From the NCBI GenBank assembly GCA_021234155.1, contig JAJEKV010000018.1, forward strand, positions 21,251,252-21,315,251: 64,000 bases of DNA, written 5' to 3'. The notes under the pieces were generated by a model. The model made no database searches, was not told the DNA's origin, and saw only the letters and a program-made list of their open reading frames with translations. This DNA comes from Isoetes taiwanensis. Taxonomy: Eukaryota > Streptophyta > Lycopodiopsida > Isoetales > Isoetaceae. A program made the translations under genes and the position numbers. Of this stretch, positions 1-11,496 are shown in pieces. Within the stretch, counting starts at the first letter, position 1, and the number at the start of each line of letters is the position of its first letter.

Positions 1-3000
1 TAGGCCTAGTAATGCCAAAATAAATATGCATTTGGTTTGGGGGTTCAAACCCGGCGGTGTATGTTTATATTTGGGAGTTGATTCTTGGGGTTATCACGGC
101 CATGATCCCCGGCGTGGTAGAACTTGTGCCTATCACGTGTCCTCCACTTTGGTTGCCTTGACCGGCGATGGGATATTTCTAGCTAGTGCGTACAAGATGA
201 TATTCTAGTGACAAGACTAGTCTAGCTGGACCAAAATAAAAAATACAAAAAATTTCGTGACTTCCTAAGGGGGAGATATCCGCCCTACAAAGTGTGCATG
301 TATGGCTAAAGTTTTGCCCAGCGGATGTGTGGTGAGTTGGTATAGGCCTAGTAATGCCAAAATAAATGTGCATTTGGTCGGGGGTTCAAACCGGCGGTGT
401 ATGTTTATATTTGGGAGTTGTTCTTTCGGGTTATCGACCATGATCCCCGGCGTGGTAGAACTTGTGCCTATACGTGTCCTCCACTTTGGTTGCCTTGGAC
501 CCGTGATAGGATATTTCTAGCTAATACATGATACAAGATGATATTCTAGTGACAAGACTAGTCTATTTGGACCAAAAATAAAAAATACAAAAATTTCCGT
601 GACTTCCCTAAAGGGGGAGATATCCCGCCTACAAAGTGTGCATGTATGGCTAAAGTTTTGCCCAGCGGATGTGTGGTGAGTTGGTATAGGCCTAGTAATG
701 CCAAAATAAATGTGCATTTGGTGGGGGTTCAAACCCGGCGGTGTATGTTTATATTTGGGAGTTGATTCTTGGGGTTATCTGACGGCCATGATCCCGGCGT
801 GGTAGAACTTGTGCCTATCGTGTCCTCCACTTTGGTTGCCTTGGCCGTGATAGGATATTTCTAGCTAGTGCGTACAAGATGATATTCTAGTGACAAGACT
901 AGTCTAAAATTTGGACCAAAAATAAAAAAATACAAAAATTTCCGTGACTTCTAAAGGGGGAGATATCCACGCCTACAAAGTGTGCATGTATGGCTAAAGT
1001 TTTGCCCAGCGGATGTGTGGTGAGTTGGTATAGGCCTAGTAATGCCAAAATAAATGTGCATTTGGTGGGGGTTCAAACCCGGCGGTGTATGTTTATATTT
1101 GGGAGTTAGTTCTTTGGGGTTATCGACCCATGATCCCCGGCGTGGTAGAACTTGTGCCTATATCGTGTCCTCCACTTTGGTTGCCTTGACCCGTGATGGG
1201 ATATTTCTAGCTAGTGCGTACAAGATGATATTCTAGTGACAAGACTAGTCTGGCTGGACCAAAAATAAAAAATACAAAAATTTCCGTGACTTCCTAAAGG
1301 GGGGAGATATCACGCCTACAAAGTGTGCATGTATGGCTAAAGTTTTGCCCAACGGATGTGTGGTGAGTTGGTATAGGCCTAGTAATGCCAAAATAAATGT
1401 GCATTTGGGAGGGGGTTCAAACCGGCGTGGTGTATGTTTATATTTGGGAGTTGGTTTCTTGGGGTTATCTGACCATGATCCCCGGCGTGGTAGAACTTGT
1501 GCCTATCGTGTCCTCCACTTTAGTTTTGCCTTGACCGGCTGATAGGATATTTCTAGCTAGTGTGTACAAGATGATATTCTAGTGACAAGACTAGTCTATT
1601 TGGACCAAAAATAAAAAATACAAAAATTTCCGTGACTTCCTAAAGGCGGGAGATATCCACGCCTACAAAGTGTGCATGTATGGCTAAAGTTTTGCCCAAG
1701 CGGATGTGTGGTGAGTTGGTATAGGCCTAGTAATGCCAAAATAAATATGCATTTGCTGGGGTTCAAACCCGGCCGGTGTATGTTTATATTTGGGAGTTGG
1801 TTCTCGGGGTTATCGGCCATGATCCCCGGCGTGGTAGAACTTGTGCCTATCGTGTCCTCCACTTTGGTTGCCTTGACCGGCGATAGGATATTTCTAGCTA
1901 GTGCGTACAAGATGATATTCTAGTGACAAGACTAGTCTATTTGGACCAAAAAAAAAAATACAAAAATTTCCGTGACTTCCTAAAGGGGGAGATATCACGC
2001 CTACAAAGTGTGCATGTATGGCTAAAGTTTTGCCCAACGGATGTGTGGTGAGTTGGTATAGGCCTAGTAATGCCAAAATAAATATGCATTTGGTGGGGGT
2101 TCAAACCCGGCGGTGTATGTTTATATTTGGGAGTTGGTTCTTTGGGGTTATCTGGCCATGATCCCGGCGTGGTAGAACTTGTGCCTATCACGTGTCCTCC
2201 ACTTTGGTTGCCTTGGCCAGCGAGTAGGATATTTCTAGCTGAATGCGTACAAGATGATATTCTAGTGACAAGACTAGTCTATTTGGACCAAAAATAAAAA
2301 ATACAAAAATTTCCGTGACTTCCTAAAGGGGGAGATATCTGCCTACAAAGTGTGCATGTATGGCTAAAGTTTTGCCCAAGCGGATGTGTGGTGAGTTGGT
2401 ATAGGCCTAGTAATGCCAAAATAAATGTGCATTTGGTCGGGGGTTCAAACCCGGCGGTGTATGTTTATATTTGTTTATATTGGGAGTTGGTTTCGGGTTA
2501 TCTACTGGGACCATGATCCCCGGCGTGGTAGAACTTGTGCCTATCGTGTCCTCCACTTTGGTTGCCTTGGCCACTTTGATAGGATATTTCTAGCTAGTGC
2601 GTACAAGATGATATTCTAGTGACAAGACTAGTCTATTTGGACCAAAATAAAAAATACAAAAATTTCAGTGACTTCCTAAAGGGGAGATATCCTGCCTACA
2701 AAGTGTGCATGTATGGCTAAAGTTTTGCCCCAGCGGATGTGTGGTGAGTTGGTATAGGCCTAGTAATGCCAAAATAAATGTGCATTTGGTTGGGGGTTCA
2801 AACCCGGCGGTGTATGTTTATATTTGGGAGTTGGTTACTTTTTGGGGTTATCGGCCATGATCCCGGCGTGGTAGAACTTGTGCCTATCGTGTCCTCCACT
2901 TTGGTTGCCTTGGCCGTGATGGGATATTTCTAGCTAATGCATACAAGATGATATTCTAGTGACAAGACTAGTCTAGCTGGACCAAAAATAAAAATACAAA

Positions 3001-4377
3001 AATTTCGTGACTTCTAAAGGGGGAGATATCACGCCTACAAAGTGTGCATGTATGGCTAAAGTTTTGCCCAGCGGATGTGTGGTGAGTTGGTATAGGCCTA
3101 GTAATGCCAAAATAAATGTGCATTTGGTGGGGGTTCAAACCCGGCCGGTGTATGTTTATATTTGGGAGTTAGTTTCGGGTTATCGGCCATGATCCCGGCG
3201 TGGTAGAACTTGTGCCTATCGTGTCCTCCACTTTGGTTGCCTTGGCCGGTGATAGGATATTTCTAGCTAGTGCGTACAAGATGATATTCTAGTGACAAGA
3301 CTAGTCTATTTGGACCAAAAATAAAAAATACAAAAATTTCCGTGACTTCCTAAAGAGGAGATATCCACGCCTACAAAGTGTGCATGTATGGCTAAAGTTT
3401 TTGCCCAGCGGATGTGTGGTGAGTTGGTATAGGCCTAGTAATGCCAAAATAAATATGCATTTGCTTTCGGGGTTCAAACCCGGCCGGTGTATGTTTATAT
3501 TTGGGAGTTAGTTCTTTGGGGTTATCTCGACCATGATCCCAGAGCGTGGTAGAACTTGTGCCTATCGTGTCCTCCACTTTGGTTGCCTTGGCCGGCGATG
3601 GGATATTTCTAGCTAGTGCGTACAAGATGATATTCTAGTGACAAGACTAGTCTATTTGGACCAAAAATAAAAATACAAAATTTCCGTGACTTCCTAAAGG
3701 CGGGAGATATCCACGCCTACAAAGTGTGCATGTATGGCTAAAGTTTTGCCCAGCGGATGTGTGGTGAGTTGGTATAGGCCTAGTAATGCCAAAATAAATG
3801 TGCATTTGGTGGGGGTTCAAACCCGGCGGTGTATGTTTATATTTGGGAGTTGATTCTTCGGGTTATCACGGCCATGATCCCAGGCGTGGTAGAACTTGTG
3901 CCTATCGTGTCCTCCACTTTGGTTGCCTTGGCCGTGATAGGATATTTCTAGCTAGTGCGTACAAGATGATATTCTAGTGACAAGACTAGTCTAGCTGGAC
4001 CAAAAATAAAAAATACAAAATTTCCATTTGACTTCCTAAGGGGGAGATATCCACCCTACAAAAGTGTGCATGTATGGCTAAAGTTTTGCCCAGCGGATGT
4101 GTGGTGAGTTGGTATAGGCCTAGTAATGCCAAAAAAAATGTGCATTTGCTTTCGAGGGGGTTCAAACAAGGCGGTGTATGTTTATATTTGGGAGTTGGTT
4201 TACTTGAGGGGTTATCGGCCATGATCCCGGCGCGTGGTAGAACTTTGTGCCTATCGTGTCCTCCACTTTGGTTGCCTTGGCCGGTGGTGGGATATTTCTA
4301 GCTAATGCGTACAAGATGATATTCTAGTGACAAGACTAGTCTAAGCTTGGACCAAAAATAAAAATACAAAATTTGGA
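1..4377 (+). repeat. 343 bp tandem satellite, forward block (about 12.8 units)
   Basis: The motif TAGGCCTAGTAATGCC starts at 1, 343, 687, 1031, 1374, 1722, 2059, 2402, 2755, 3093, 3430, 3775 and 4115, giving a mean period of about 343 bp. Every unit has the same order: TAGGCCTAGTAATGCC, a GGGTTCAAACCC box, a GTGGTAGAACTTGTGCC block, a GACTAGTC palindrome, an A-rich AAAATAAAAAATACAAAA stretch and GTGTGCATGTATGGC. Units are close to identical. Differences cluster at a few GC-containing spots such as CCCAGCGG, GGCCGGCGA and ATATCCTGCC. Short frames of 60-104 codons recur in both strands of each unit; they are by-products of the repeat and not genes. The array continues beyond the left edge of the window. 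Confidence 0.97.
674..736 (+). promoter_or_regulatory. tRNA-like pol III A box and B box inside a satellite unit (representative)
   Basis: TGGTGAGTTGG at 674-684 resembles the A-box consensus TRGYNNARNNGG. GGTTCAAACCC at 726-736 resembles the B-box consensus GGTTCGANTCC. They start 52 bp apart, which is within tRNA-type spacing, and the arrangement recurs in each unit. This suggests that the satellite derives from a tRNA-related SINE. No intact tRNA cloverleaf can be drawn, so this is an ancestry claim and not a tRNA gene. Confidence 0.5.
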
Positions 4378-5706
4378 CCATTTAGGTCCAAAAAAATTTA
4401 CGGTATTTTTTTTTTTGGGAGGGCTTTATGTCTTGTCACTATTGGTATAGGCACAATTTAACTAAATATCTGCTAACCAGGTCAAAAGTGGAAGATGTGT
4501 TTAAATTTGGGAGTTGGTTATTTCGGGGGTATGATCTGGCGTGTGGTAGAACTTGTGCCTATCACATTTATTTTGGCATTATTAGGCCTATACCAACTCA
4601 CCACACATCCATTGGGCAAAAACTTTAGCCATACATAAACACTTTGTAGGTGATATCTCCCGCTTTTAGGAAGTCACGGAAAATTTTATATTTTTTATTT
4701 TTGGTCCAAATTTAGACTAGTCTTGTCACCAGAATATCATCTTTACGTCGCACTAGCTAGAAATATCCCATCGCCACAAGGCAAATTCAAAGTGGAGGAC
4801 ACGTGATAGGCACAAGTTGTACCATGTTGGGATCATGCACAGAGCAACCCCAAAGAACCAACTCCCAAATATAACATATACCGCCGGTTTGAACCCCTAA
4901 CTAAGTGCACATTTATTTTGGCATTAATTTTAGGCCTATACCAACTCACCACACATCCTAAGTAGACAAAAATTTTAGCCATACATGCACACTTTGTAGG
5001 CGTGGATATCTCCCGCCTTTAGGAAGTCACTTGGAATTTTTTTTTTTTTTTTTTGGTCCAGCTAGACTAGTCTTGTCACTAGAATATCATCTTGGTACTG
5101 CATTAGTTAGAAATATCCTTTTAGAATATCATCTTCTGCACTAGCTAGAAATATCCCATCACGGTCACTTAAGTCAAGTTCTTACGGTAATAGGACAAGT
5201 TCTACGTTGGGATCATGGTCGATAATCCCAAAGAACCAACTTGGTAAACATTTGGCCAGTTTGGAGGACCAAGTGCACATTTATTTTGGCATTACTAGGC
5301 CTATACCAACTGGGACACATCCATTCAAATCTTTGCCATACATGCACACTTTGTGGCGGGATATCTCCTGCCCTAGGAACTCGGAAATTTTTATTTTTTT
5401 AGGGTCCAGCCTAGACTAGTCTTGTCACTAGAATATCATCTTGTATGGACCAGCTAGAAACATCTACCGGCCAAGGCAACAAAAGTGGAGGATCATGGGC
5501 ACAAGTTCTACCACGGGGGATCATAACCAACCCCAGAATCAACTCCCAAATATAAACATACTTTGGCCGGGTTTGAACCCCCGACCAAGTGCACATTTAT
5601 TTTGGCATTACTAGGCCTATACCAACTCACCACACATCCGTTGGGCAAAACTTTAGCCATACATGCATACTTTGTAGGCAGGATATCTCCCGCCTTAGGA
5701 AGTCAA
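4378..5706 (-). repeat. Same satellite in reverse orientation, decayed (about 4 units)
   Basis: The reverse complement of the forward unit is recognisable through AGGCCTATACCAACTCACC-type blocks at about 4584, 4932, 5297 and 5613 (spacings 348, 365 and 316 bp), with GACTAGTC and GGAAGTCA landmarks in mirrored order. This block is far more diverged and carries internal deletions. The junction at 4370-4563 is scrambled: a small inverted repeat (TTTGGACC / GGTCCAAA, centre near 4381), a reverse fragment, a short forward fragment at about 4505-4560, then steady reverse orientation. The block stops near 5706, where unique sequence begins. Confidence 0.9.
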
Positions 5707-6066
5707 AGGTAAGATCATATAAGTCGGAGTCTTAAATCACAAGTAATACTATTTTTAATACACAGGAAAATTGTAGAAATTTCAGAGGGATTTACGAGAC
5801 CATAACTTGAGATTTTGGAATCCGATTCAGGAGTAACTTTCATGGAAAGATCTCAATCTCATCTACAATATATCTGAAAGGCTCATTCTCATTTGGATCA
5901 TCACAAAAAAATTATGATCATTTCTATAAAAATACCCCCAAAACTAGGGGCGTTTTGTTAATTTTAGCAAAACATAAGGGTATTCCAGAGTTTTTCCCTT
6001 AATTTAAAGACAAGAAAGCAAGGCGACTGCACGCAATCTCCAGCTGCTTACCGAGTAACAGCTGCC
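5707..6066. other. Upstream region of the 6.1 kb ORF, no gene seen
   Basis: AT-rich single-copy-looking sequence between the satellite and the TATA box at 6067. It contains ATACCCCC/GGGTATT-like stretches that resemble those in the foldback arms at 17.1 and 19.7 kb. No coding signal is visible. It is the probable promoter region of the small ORF downstream. Confidence 0.4.
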
Positions 6067-6073
6067 TATAAAA
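6067..6073 (+). promoter_or_regulatory. TATA box of the 6148 ORF
   Basis: TATAAAA lies 75 bp before the ATG at 6148. A plant TATA box about 30 bp upstream of the transcription start would place the start near 6100 and leave a 5' leader of about 45 nt. This spacing supports the small ORF being a transcribed gene. Confidence 0.5.
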
Positions 6074-6147
6074 TCCCCCATCCTTCTCAACATACCCTCT
6101 AAACAAAAACAAAAAATCTGCCTTCGACTTCTCAAATTCTTACTAGA

Positions 6148-6447
6148 ATGACCTCTCTGCTCCGACCCATCTCGGAATTCGGCCTTGTGTGCTCTGCTGC
6201 CTCTACGCCTGCTTCTGCATCGAGAGTCTCCATTTCAGCGCCTAGATTAGCATCCGAATTAGGCAAACAGAATTTTAATGTGTCTACAGACCCCAATATG
6301 CTCAAGATCATGCATCAGATGACCGCCCAGAGGGATTATCTCCGTATTCGTATTAATCCTGACATTTTTGAAGAGGCGTTTGTGGATGTTAGTTCAGATG
6401 ACGGCTCAGTCTCCTCTGTCATGGGAGATGATTTATCACAAAATTGA
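6148..6447 (+). CDS. Small protein of unknown function (99 aa)
   Basis: A complete 99-codon ORF with a TATA box 75 bp upstream. It starts at the first ATG after the TATA box, and the leader contains CT-rich and AAAACAAAAACAAAAAA sequence typical of plant 5' leaders. The N-terminal 40 residues are rich in Ser, Ala and Arg (SAASTPASASRVSISAP), which resembles a plastid or mitochondrial transit peptide in composition only. The middle (about 45-70) is mixed and could be helical. The C-terminus is acidic and Ser-rich (DVSSDDGSVSS). No domain or catalytic motif is recognised. It is not part of any repeat seen in the window and has no frameshift. It could be a real small gene or one exon of a longer gene. 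Confidence 0.5.
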   Translation: MTSLLRPISEFGLVCSAASTPASASRVSISAPRLASELGKQNFNVSTDPNMLKIMHQMTAQRDYLRIRINPDIFEEAFVDVSSDDGSVSSVMGDDLSQN

Positions 6448-7286
6448 ACACTCTCTTTTGTTAGTTTGAGAATTGGAATGAAACGGTTCTATTCTTTCTT
6501 TTTTTCTGTTCTTGTTTGTCTTTAATACTTTTTGCTCTCCTTCTAGAGTTTAATGACCAAATTCAAACAGAACTTTTAACGACCCATTAGTCTGGAAAAG
6601 CAAAGTAATGTATATTTGAGTACAAATACAAATATCATGCACCATGGAAACACACCTTGTTTCTAGATAATTTTATCAAGCCAAGCATGCCTACATACAT
6701 CATAGAGAGGAAAACATCACAATTAGCTAGATGGAAGGCGAATAACTTGCAGTTACCTCAGCAATTGCCATTTGAACCAGTTATGTACCTCCCATTTAGG
6801 CCAGTTCATTTTTCAACTATCTGCATTGGGATTGTTTGATGCTTGCTCTAGCATCACAAGAATCAGAAGAAGCCTTTGCACATGCAGGACCCCAACGTAT
6901 GCCTTTCTGAGATTTCCGTATATATTTCTTATGGCTCTAGGAACATTCTAATTCCTTGTAATCTGCACAATCAAACATGAAATAAGCTAGCATGAATTTC
7001 CACACATCCCTTAACAACTGCCTAACTTTACAAGGGCAAAAGCATGAAAGGGTGTCTATAAATGTAGCCCTTTTTGTACATATACATATGTACCGAATGC
7101 ACATTTTTGGAATAACTGTCATCATGACCATCTAGTAAATCGCCATGATTAATGGCTATCCACTACTCTGAACCCTTAATTATCGGATTTTGAAATTCTT
7201 TCCCAAATTCTTTCTTGGTTTGCCTCTCGTTCACTATCCCGCTTTGCCTTCTCTCGCTTGAATTCGATCGAATTCTTCATCTAGCT
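6448..7286. other. Intergenic, no gene seen
   Basis: AT-rich sequence with short frames of about 60 codons in both strands and no recognisable protein. T-rich tracts just after 6480 may belong to the 3' UTR of the 6148 ORF. Confidence 0.4.
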
Positions 7287-8497
7287 ATGGCCCCAAAATG
7301 CCCCCAGATGAGTGCTTGCTCATCATCACAGCCCAAGCAAGATGCCGGTGCTTAGGCAGTGGAATTTTACCTCAAGGAGTTCGTTTGGGTTACGAGGTGA
7401 TCAAGCCAAAGACCTCCGTAATAAACATCACGAGAGGCCCACATACCCAACCTAGAGATGGTTATGAGCGAGGTATGGGGTGAAGCTCCAAAAACAGAGG
7501 CGAGGATTCAAGGAAGGGAGAATCCGAGCGCATGGAAAGATGATTTTTTTAAATATTATGAATTGGTTTATGGCAAAAGAAAAGGGTTACAAACCATTAT
7601 ATTTCAACCTATTTTGCGGAGCATTTGCTCTTCACTTGAAGGGACGGCTTGTTGATTGGATGGACGTGGCTAGGACCGCCAAAGATCTTGCCAAAACCCT
7701 CATTTCAGACGTTACAGAGGACCCTACAACAGGTAAATCCTCAACTATCAAACAGGACATCGTATTGCAGCAGAATATTAGAGCCCTGGGTTATTCTAGA
7801 TCAGATGTTGACACAATAAAGCAGTTACTTAAGCATGGGTTGGAGGAGAAAACTAACCTATTGAATGAAGTAGAAGCACTGGAAGAAAAAAGGAGGGATG
7901 CATTGAAGGTCATCAGCCGGATTGAGGGTAGAAAGGATATGCTATCGAAGATCTGCGCAAGATCACGCGAGAAAATAGATGAGACAAAAGCGAGAATTTG
8001 ACAAATTGTCCCGGGATCCTCTTTGGAAATCAAGTTATGTTGGAGTGTTGAAGTATAAGTTGGAAGACTTGGTTATGAGTAGACATGATAAAAACGACAC
8101 TCTTCTAAGCTAGAAATTGGTTTGGGAGGAAGCAACTAAAGACATTGAAAGGCATGAAATCTCAATTGAACAAGCAAAGGAAAAACTTAATTGCATTGAA
8201 TTGGTTCAGCAAAAGGCATTCCTGATTTTTGGATTTCATGGGGAGAAGCGGGACCTATTGTTACTTTTAGAGGCCCTACCCTGTAAGGAGCTACTTCTAT
8301 AAGCGGAGTTCATCACATTAGGTTCATGTACTGTTGTGGCAAAGGCTTTGGCAAAAGCGGTTTGTTTTACTAGCTCCATGCGAGAGATGCTTATTGCCTC
8401 TTACGCTTGTGTTATCAGTCCATGAAAATTTAATTGCATAAAAGGTTGCATCGGGATGAGGGCATTAATTCAGCTTGGTTTCCCTGCTTTGTGAAAG
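7287..8497 (+). pseudogene. Decayed coding region with a long coiled coil, unrecognised
   Basis: An ATG at 7287 opens a 22-codon frame. The main frame runs 7480-8001 (173 codons). Residues about 95-173 are a heptad-rich charged helix (EEKTNLLNEVEALEEKRRDA is typical). One frame change at about 8001 restores another coding stretch (KYKLEDLVMSRHDKNDTLL), and after one stop near 8112 the helix continues to 8302 (ERHEISIEQAKEKLNCIE). A good plant splice donor, AAAG|GTATGC, sits at 8498. The first half matches nothing I know. This looks like exon 1 of a multi-exon gene running to at least 10.5 kb, broken by a frameshift and a stop, or affected by consensus errors. Intervals in an intron-like position downstream carry TGTACAT repeats, so it may be cargo of a large transposon. 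Confidence 0.45.
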
Positions 8498-8599
8498 GTA
8501 TGCATTGCTCTCAACTAATTTAAACTTATATTTCTCTTCATTCATATTTGTTATTGTAATGCATAGTTCTACATGTATGGCTTTTGATTGCATTGCTAT

Positions 8600-9000
8600 T
8601 CCTTGTACATGTATAACTTTTTTAGTGTACATCTATGCGAGGTACATAGGCATATATTTGCTTGTTTATTGATGCTTTTATTTTTAGCTTGAATTTGCGG
8701 TTGTATCGGTTGTACATGTCTCTAATGGAGTCTACATCGCGCAAATAGATGTATATGCATTTATCTTTAGAGTGCATCGTAGATGGATTCATAAGTATGT
8801 GCATTTTTTACATATATGTGCTTTTTGGGCATAGATCTACATTCCTAACTTGGATACACGGGTACATCCCGGGTACATCACGGGTTTTTTGAGGTACCTC
8901 TATGTACATTGAGGAACATGTACATGTACATTTGGCTATAGTTAAATGTAGTTACGTACATTTGGTACATTTTATGTACATGAAATGTACATGCTTGGCG
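8600..9000. repeat. TGTACAT cluster 1
   Basis: GTACAT occurs more than ten times in 400 bp, densest at 8900-9000 where it recurs every 10-25 bp, often as the near-palindrome TGTACAT or ATGTACAT. The cluster lies between the splice donor at 8498 and a possible acceptor (AAATTTAG, exon start 9065), that is, in intron position. Similar clusters occur at 12.7, 14.8-15.1 and 16.2 kb. Confidence 0.8.
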
Positions 9001-9064
9001 AGAATGTACCGGATATTTCTCATTAGTTACATTTTCATGTTCTTTTATGTCTATTGAAATTTAG

Positions 9065-10528
9065 ATCATTTGTTTGTTTTGCGGATGAGGTTGTTCCTAT
9101 CGAAGCGGCTTTAATGGTATCGATGTTCTTGAGCCATCTGCATCGACTCTCTTTACAGATTTTCTTGGGCATAATAAGCGGCCAGAATCGTAGACCCTCA
9201 ACCTTCCAGCTCGGATCACCAATGACATTTACAGTGCCCGTAATAGAACCATCCTGCTTGATTGCCTCCTCGAACATGGCAAAGTGAAGTTGAGGAAATT
9301 GAGAGGATGGCACTTGAGAAAGCTAAAGCGATTTAAGTGCGAGCCTTCAATGGCCGGCCAGCAATGTGAAACTCTTTCATCACCAAGTGCTAAATTAGTA
9401 ATTGGAGAAGCTAAGAAAGATTAAACCTGTCTCAAACATCATCTGCGGTCGATTCTGGACACATTGAAAAAAGCTACAAAGGACCGCAGATCCAGATTTT
9501 TAACCCGGAGATACGGGGAAGAGGAAGGCGAGTTGATAGTTGAGTCCACTCCAAAGAGGAGGCAAAAAGAATCTTTGGTGATGGCACTCCAAAAGGAAAA
9601 AAACAGGCAAAATCTCCGACAACAAAAAAAATGTCCTCGAAAAGAAAATCTCCGGGCAAAAAGTGCCACCACCACCTAGAAAGAGGTATGTCCAAGATGA
9701 ACTAATTTTGTTAAACATCTCGGATTTATGGTAATTAACCACATTTTTTTGTACATAGGACACGATCAGTGGAAAAGGAAGGAAGTCGATCCTAATCCTT
9801 CCGAGTCGGAGCAGGAAGAGGAAGAGGATCTACAAGCAAATATTGATGTGATAACAAATAAGGTGCAAGAGTCCTCAGGAAGATCTTTGAAGCGGTGATG
9901 AATTTACAAGGTGAGTAATATACAATTGATTACAATAGATATATTCTTTTTGCTAATCTTTGTTGTTTCCTTATGCAGTTTAGTGAACCGACCAAAAGGT
10001 TGGTTCCATTCACTCCTTATAGGACTGTCCTCCTAAACTGCACCCTCTATCTTTCAAAGTGATGTTGACGAGTTCTTTGGAAGTCGGACTTGACCTCTAA
10101 GATGGTAGATGTCTATGGGAGGTAGGCTAGCATTTCAACATATTTATGTTATTTCATTCCCTAAGTCACTCATCTTATGTATTAATATGTAATGTCTGGA
10201 TTTGTGCGGTACCTTTGTACTTGATCTTCCATCGATTGGAAACACAAGTTTTTTACGGTTAGGATGGGACACCTTCCGAATTTTGTGAATTCCCTCAAGA
10301 ATGGGGGGCGGATGCCTGCGAACACTAACATAAAGGAAGGGGCTGGAAGGCATTTTGATTGCAAGATGCCAATACATATTTGTTCCAATTACGCAAGGCC
10401 CAAATGTGGCATTGGCAATACTTGTGCTTGCTGGTCCAACGAAAGCTCTTTTCCATGTATAGCTAGCCCAAGTATCTGAGATCCTCTCTCTGTCAAAAGG
10501 CTATGTACCCGATGCTAAAGTGGTCGTA
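9065..10528 (+). pseudogene. Multi-exon coding-like region with plant splice sites, unrecognised
   Basis: Successive splice-like signals define short exons. Acceptor TTTAG before 9065. Donor AG|GTATGTCC at 9686. Acceptor TTGTACATAG before 9759. Donor CAAG|GTGAGTAATA at 9911. Acceptor TTATGCAG before 9979. Donor at 10122. Strong donor GTAAGTATG at 10529. The exon ending at 9685 encodes a Lys/Arg-rich stretch (TKDRRSRFLTRRYGEEEGE, then KRRQKESL) that resembles a nuclear localisation signal. Exon 9759-9910 encodes an acidic stretch (SESEQEEEEDLQ) with a stop before the donor in that frame. Other exons read openly only over short spans. Basic plus acidic low-complexity exons suggest a nuclear protein, but no family is recognisable. 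I infer that it continues the 7287 gene. Confidence 0.35.
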
Positions 10529-11496
10529 GTAAGTATGAGTTTACGTTTTGCTTTTATGATTTGATTATTCTCATATTGCAATTTCTTATGCTTGATTTAT
10601 TCTCACATTGCAATTTTGCGGGTTTCATAAGCTTGTGATCAATAACATGATGCTCCGGATCCAACAGCTTAAACCATGGTAGGAAGAACTTTGATGCTCT
10701 GTGTTACGTCTAAAATGCGAAACTAGTACCGGCAACCCTTGCATGGCTTACATGCACAAATTCATAGATGCCGTGGTTGATGCCGCCAAGCTCCATTTTG
10801 TAAGTAGAACATGTTATTTTCCTATTAGTTATTTGTTGGTATAGTCCTCTAATACTTGTGCACCATGCGGATGACACCCGGTTGGTTCAGCGATGCCTAT
10901 GCCAAGTCACGGAGGGATCATCTAATGGAGGCATTAATTGTAGGCGAGAGATGAATATACAAGCGATTGTTCCTACATTGGGGTAGATAGTCCCTTTGAC
11001 TTGTTTGTAAATTACGGTTTTGTATGAGCCATGCTCAGAGCTTCTTTGTACTCAATAAGTAATGAAAAATTTAATTTATTTGTCTCACTTTTGTGCAAAT
11101 AACAATCGTGTAATTATCAATGTGTTTTCTCAATTATGTGTCTGAAATGTAATTATAAATTGTGAATCTCAAGTGTTTTCTTGCTGACGGTGAATCATCT
11201 AATTCAGGAGAAAGCTCGTTATCTTTGACTTAAATTACGTGTTGGGCAAGAGTGTGCACAAGAATGAAAATATTAACTCAAGACACCAACAGATCGAGAA
11301 AGATGAGCTTCAATTTAATATAGGAAGCAGGTTTTTTTGCGCGGGCCGGGGTTAGCATCATTTGTTAGCATTTGTAAGAGAAGGGTTTGATGTTGCCATC
11401 GGTCTTCACTCACTTCTAAAAATCTTCAACCAATTGTGGAACATATTTGTGATGCTTTTTCCACAAAAGCTGAAGTTTGTTTACCGGCCGTGATTA
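10529..11496 (+). other. Possible further introns and exons, nothing identifiable
   Basis: A second donor-like GTAAGTAG is present near 10800, followed by a short open stretch around 10865-10950. No frame longer than about 40 codons has a recognisable motif. It is probably the degenerate continuation of the gene-like region upstream. Confidence 0.25.

Noticed and set aside
1-4377. CRISPR-like regular repeat
   Set aside because: The unit is 343 bp with no spacer/repeat alternation, and this is a plant sequence.
1-5706. Many 60-104 codon frames in both strands
   Set aside because: The same frames recur with the 343 bp satellite and shift at each variable site; no protein constraint is visible.
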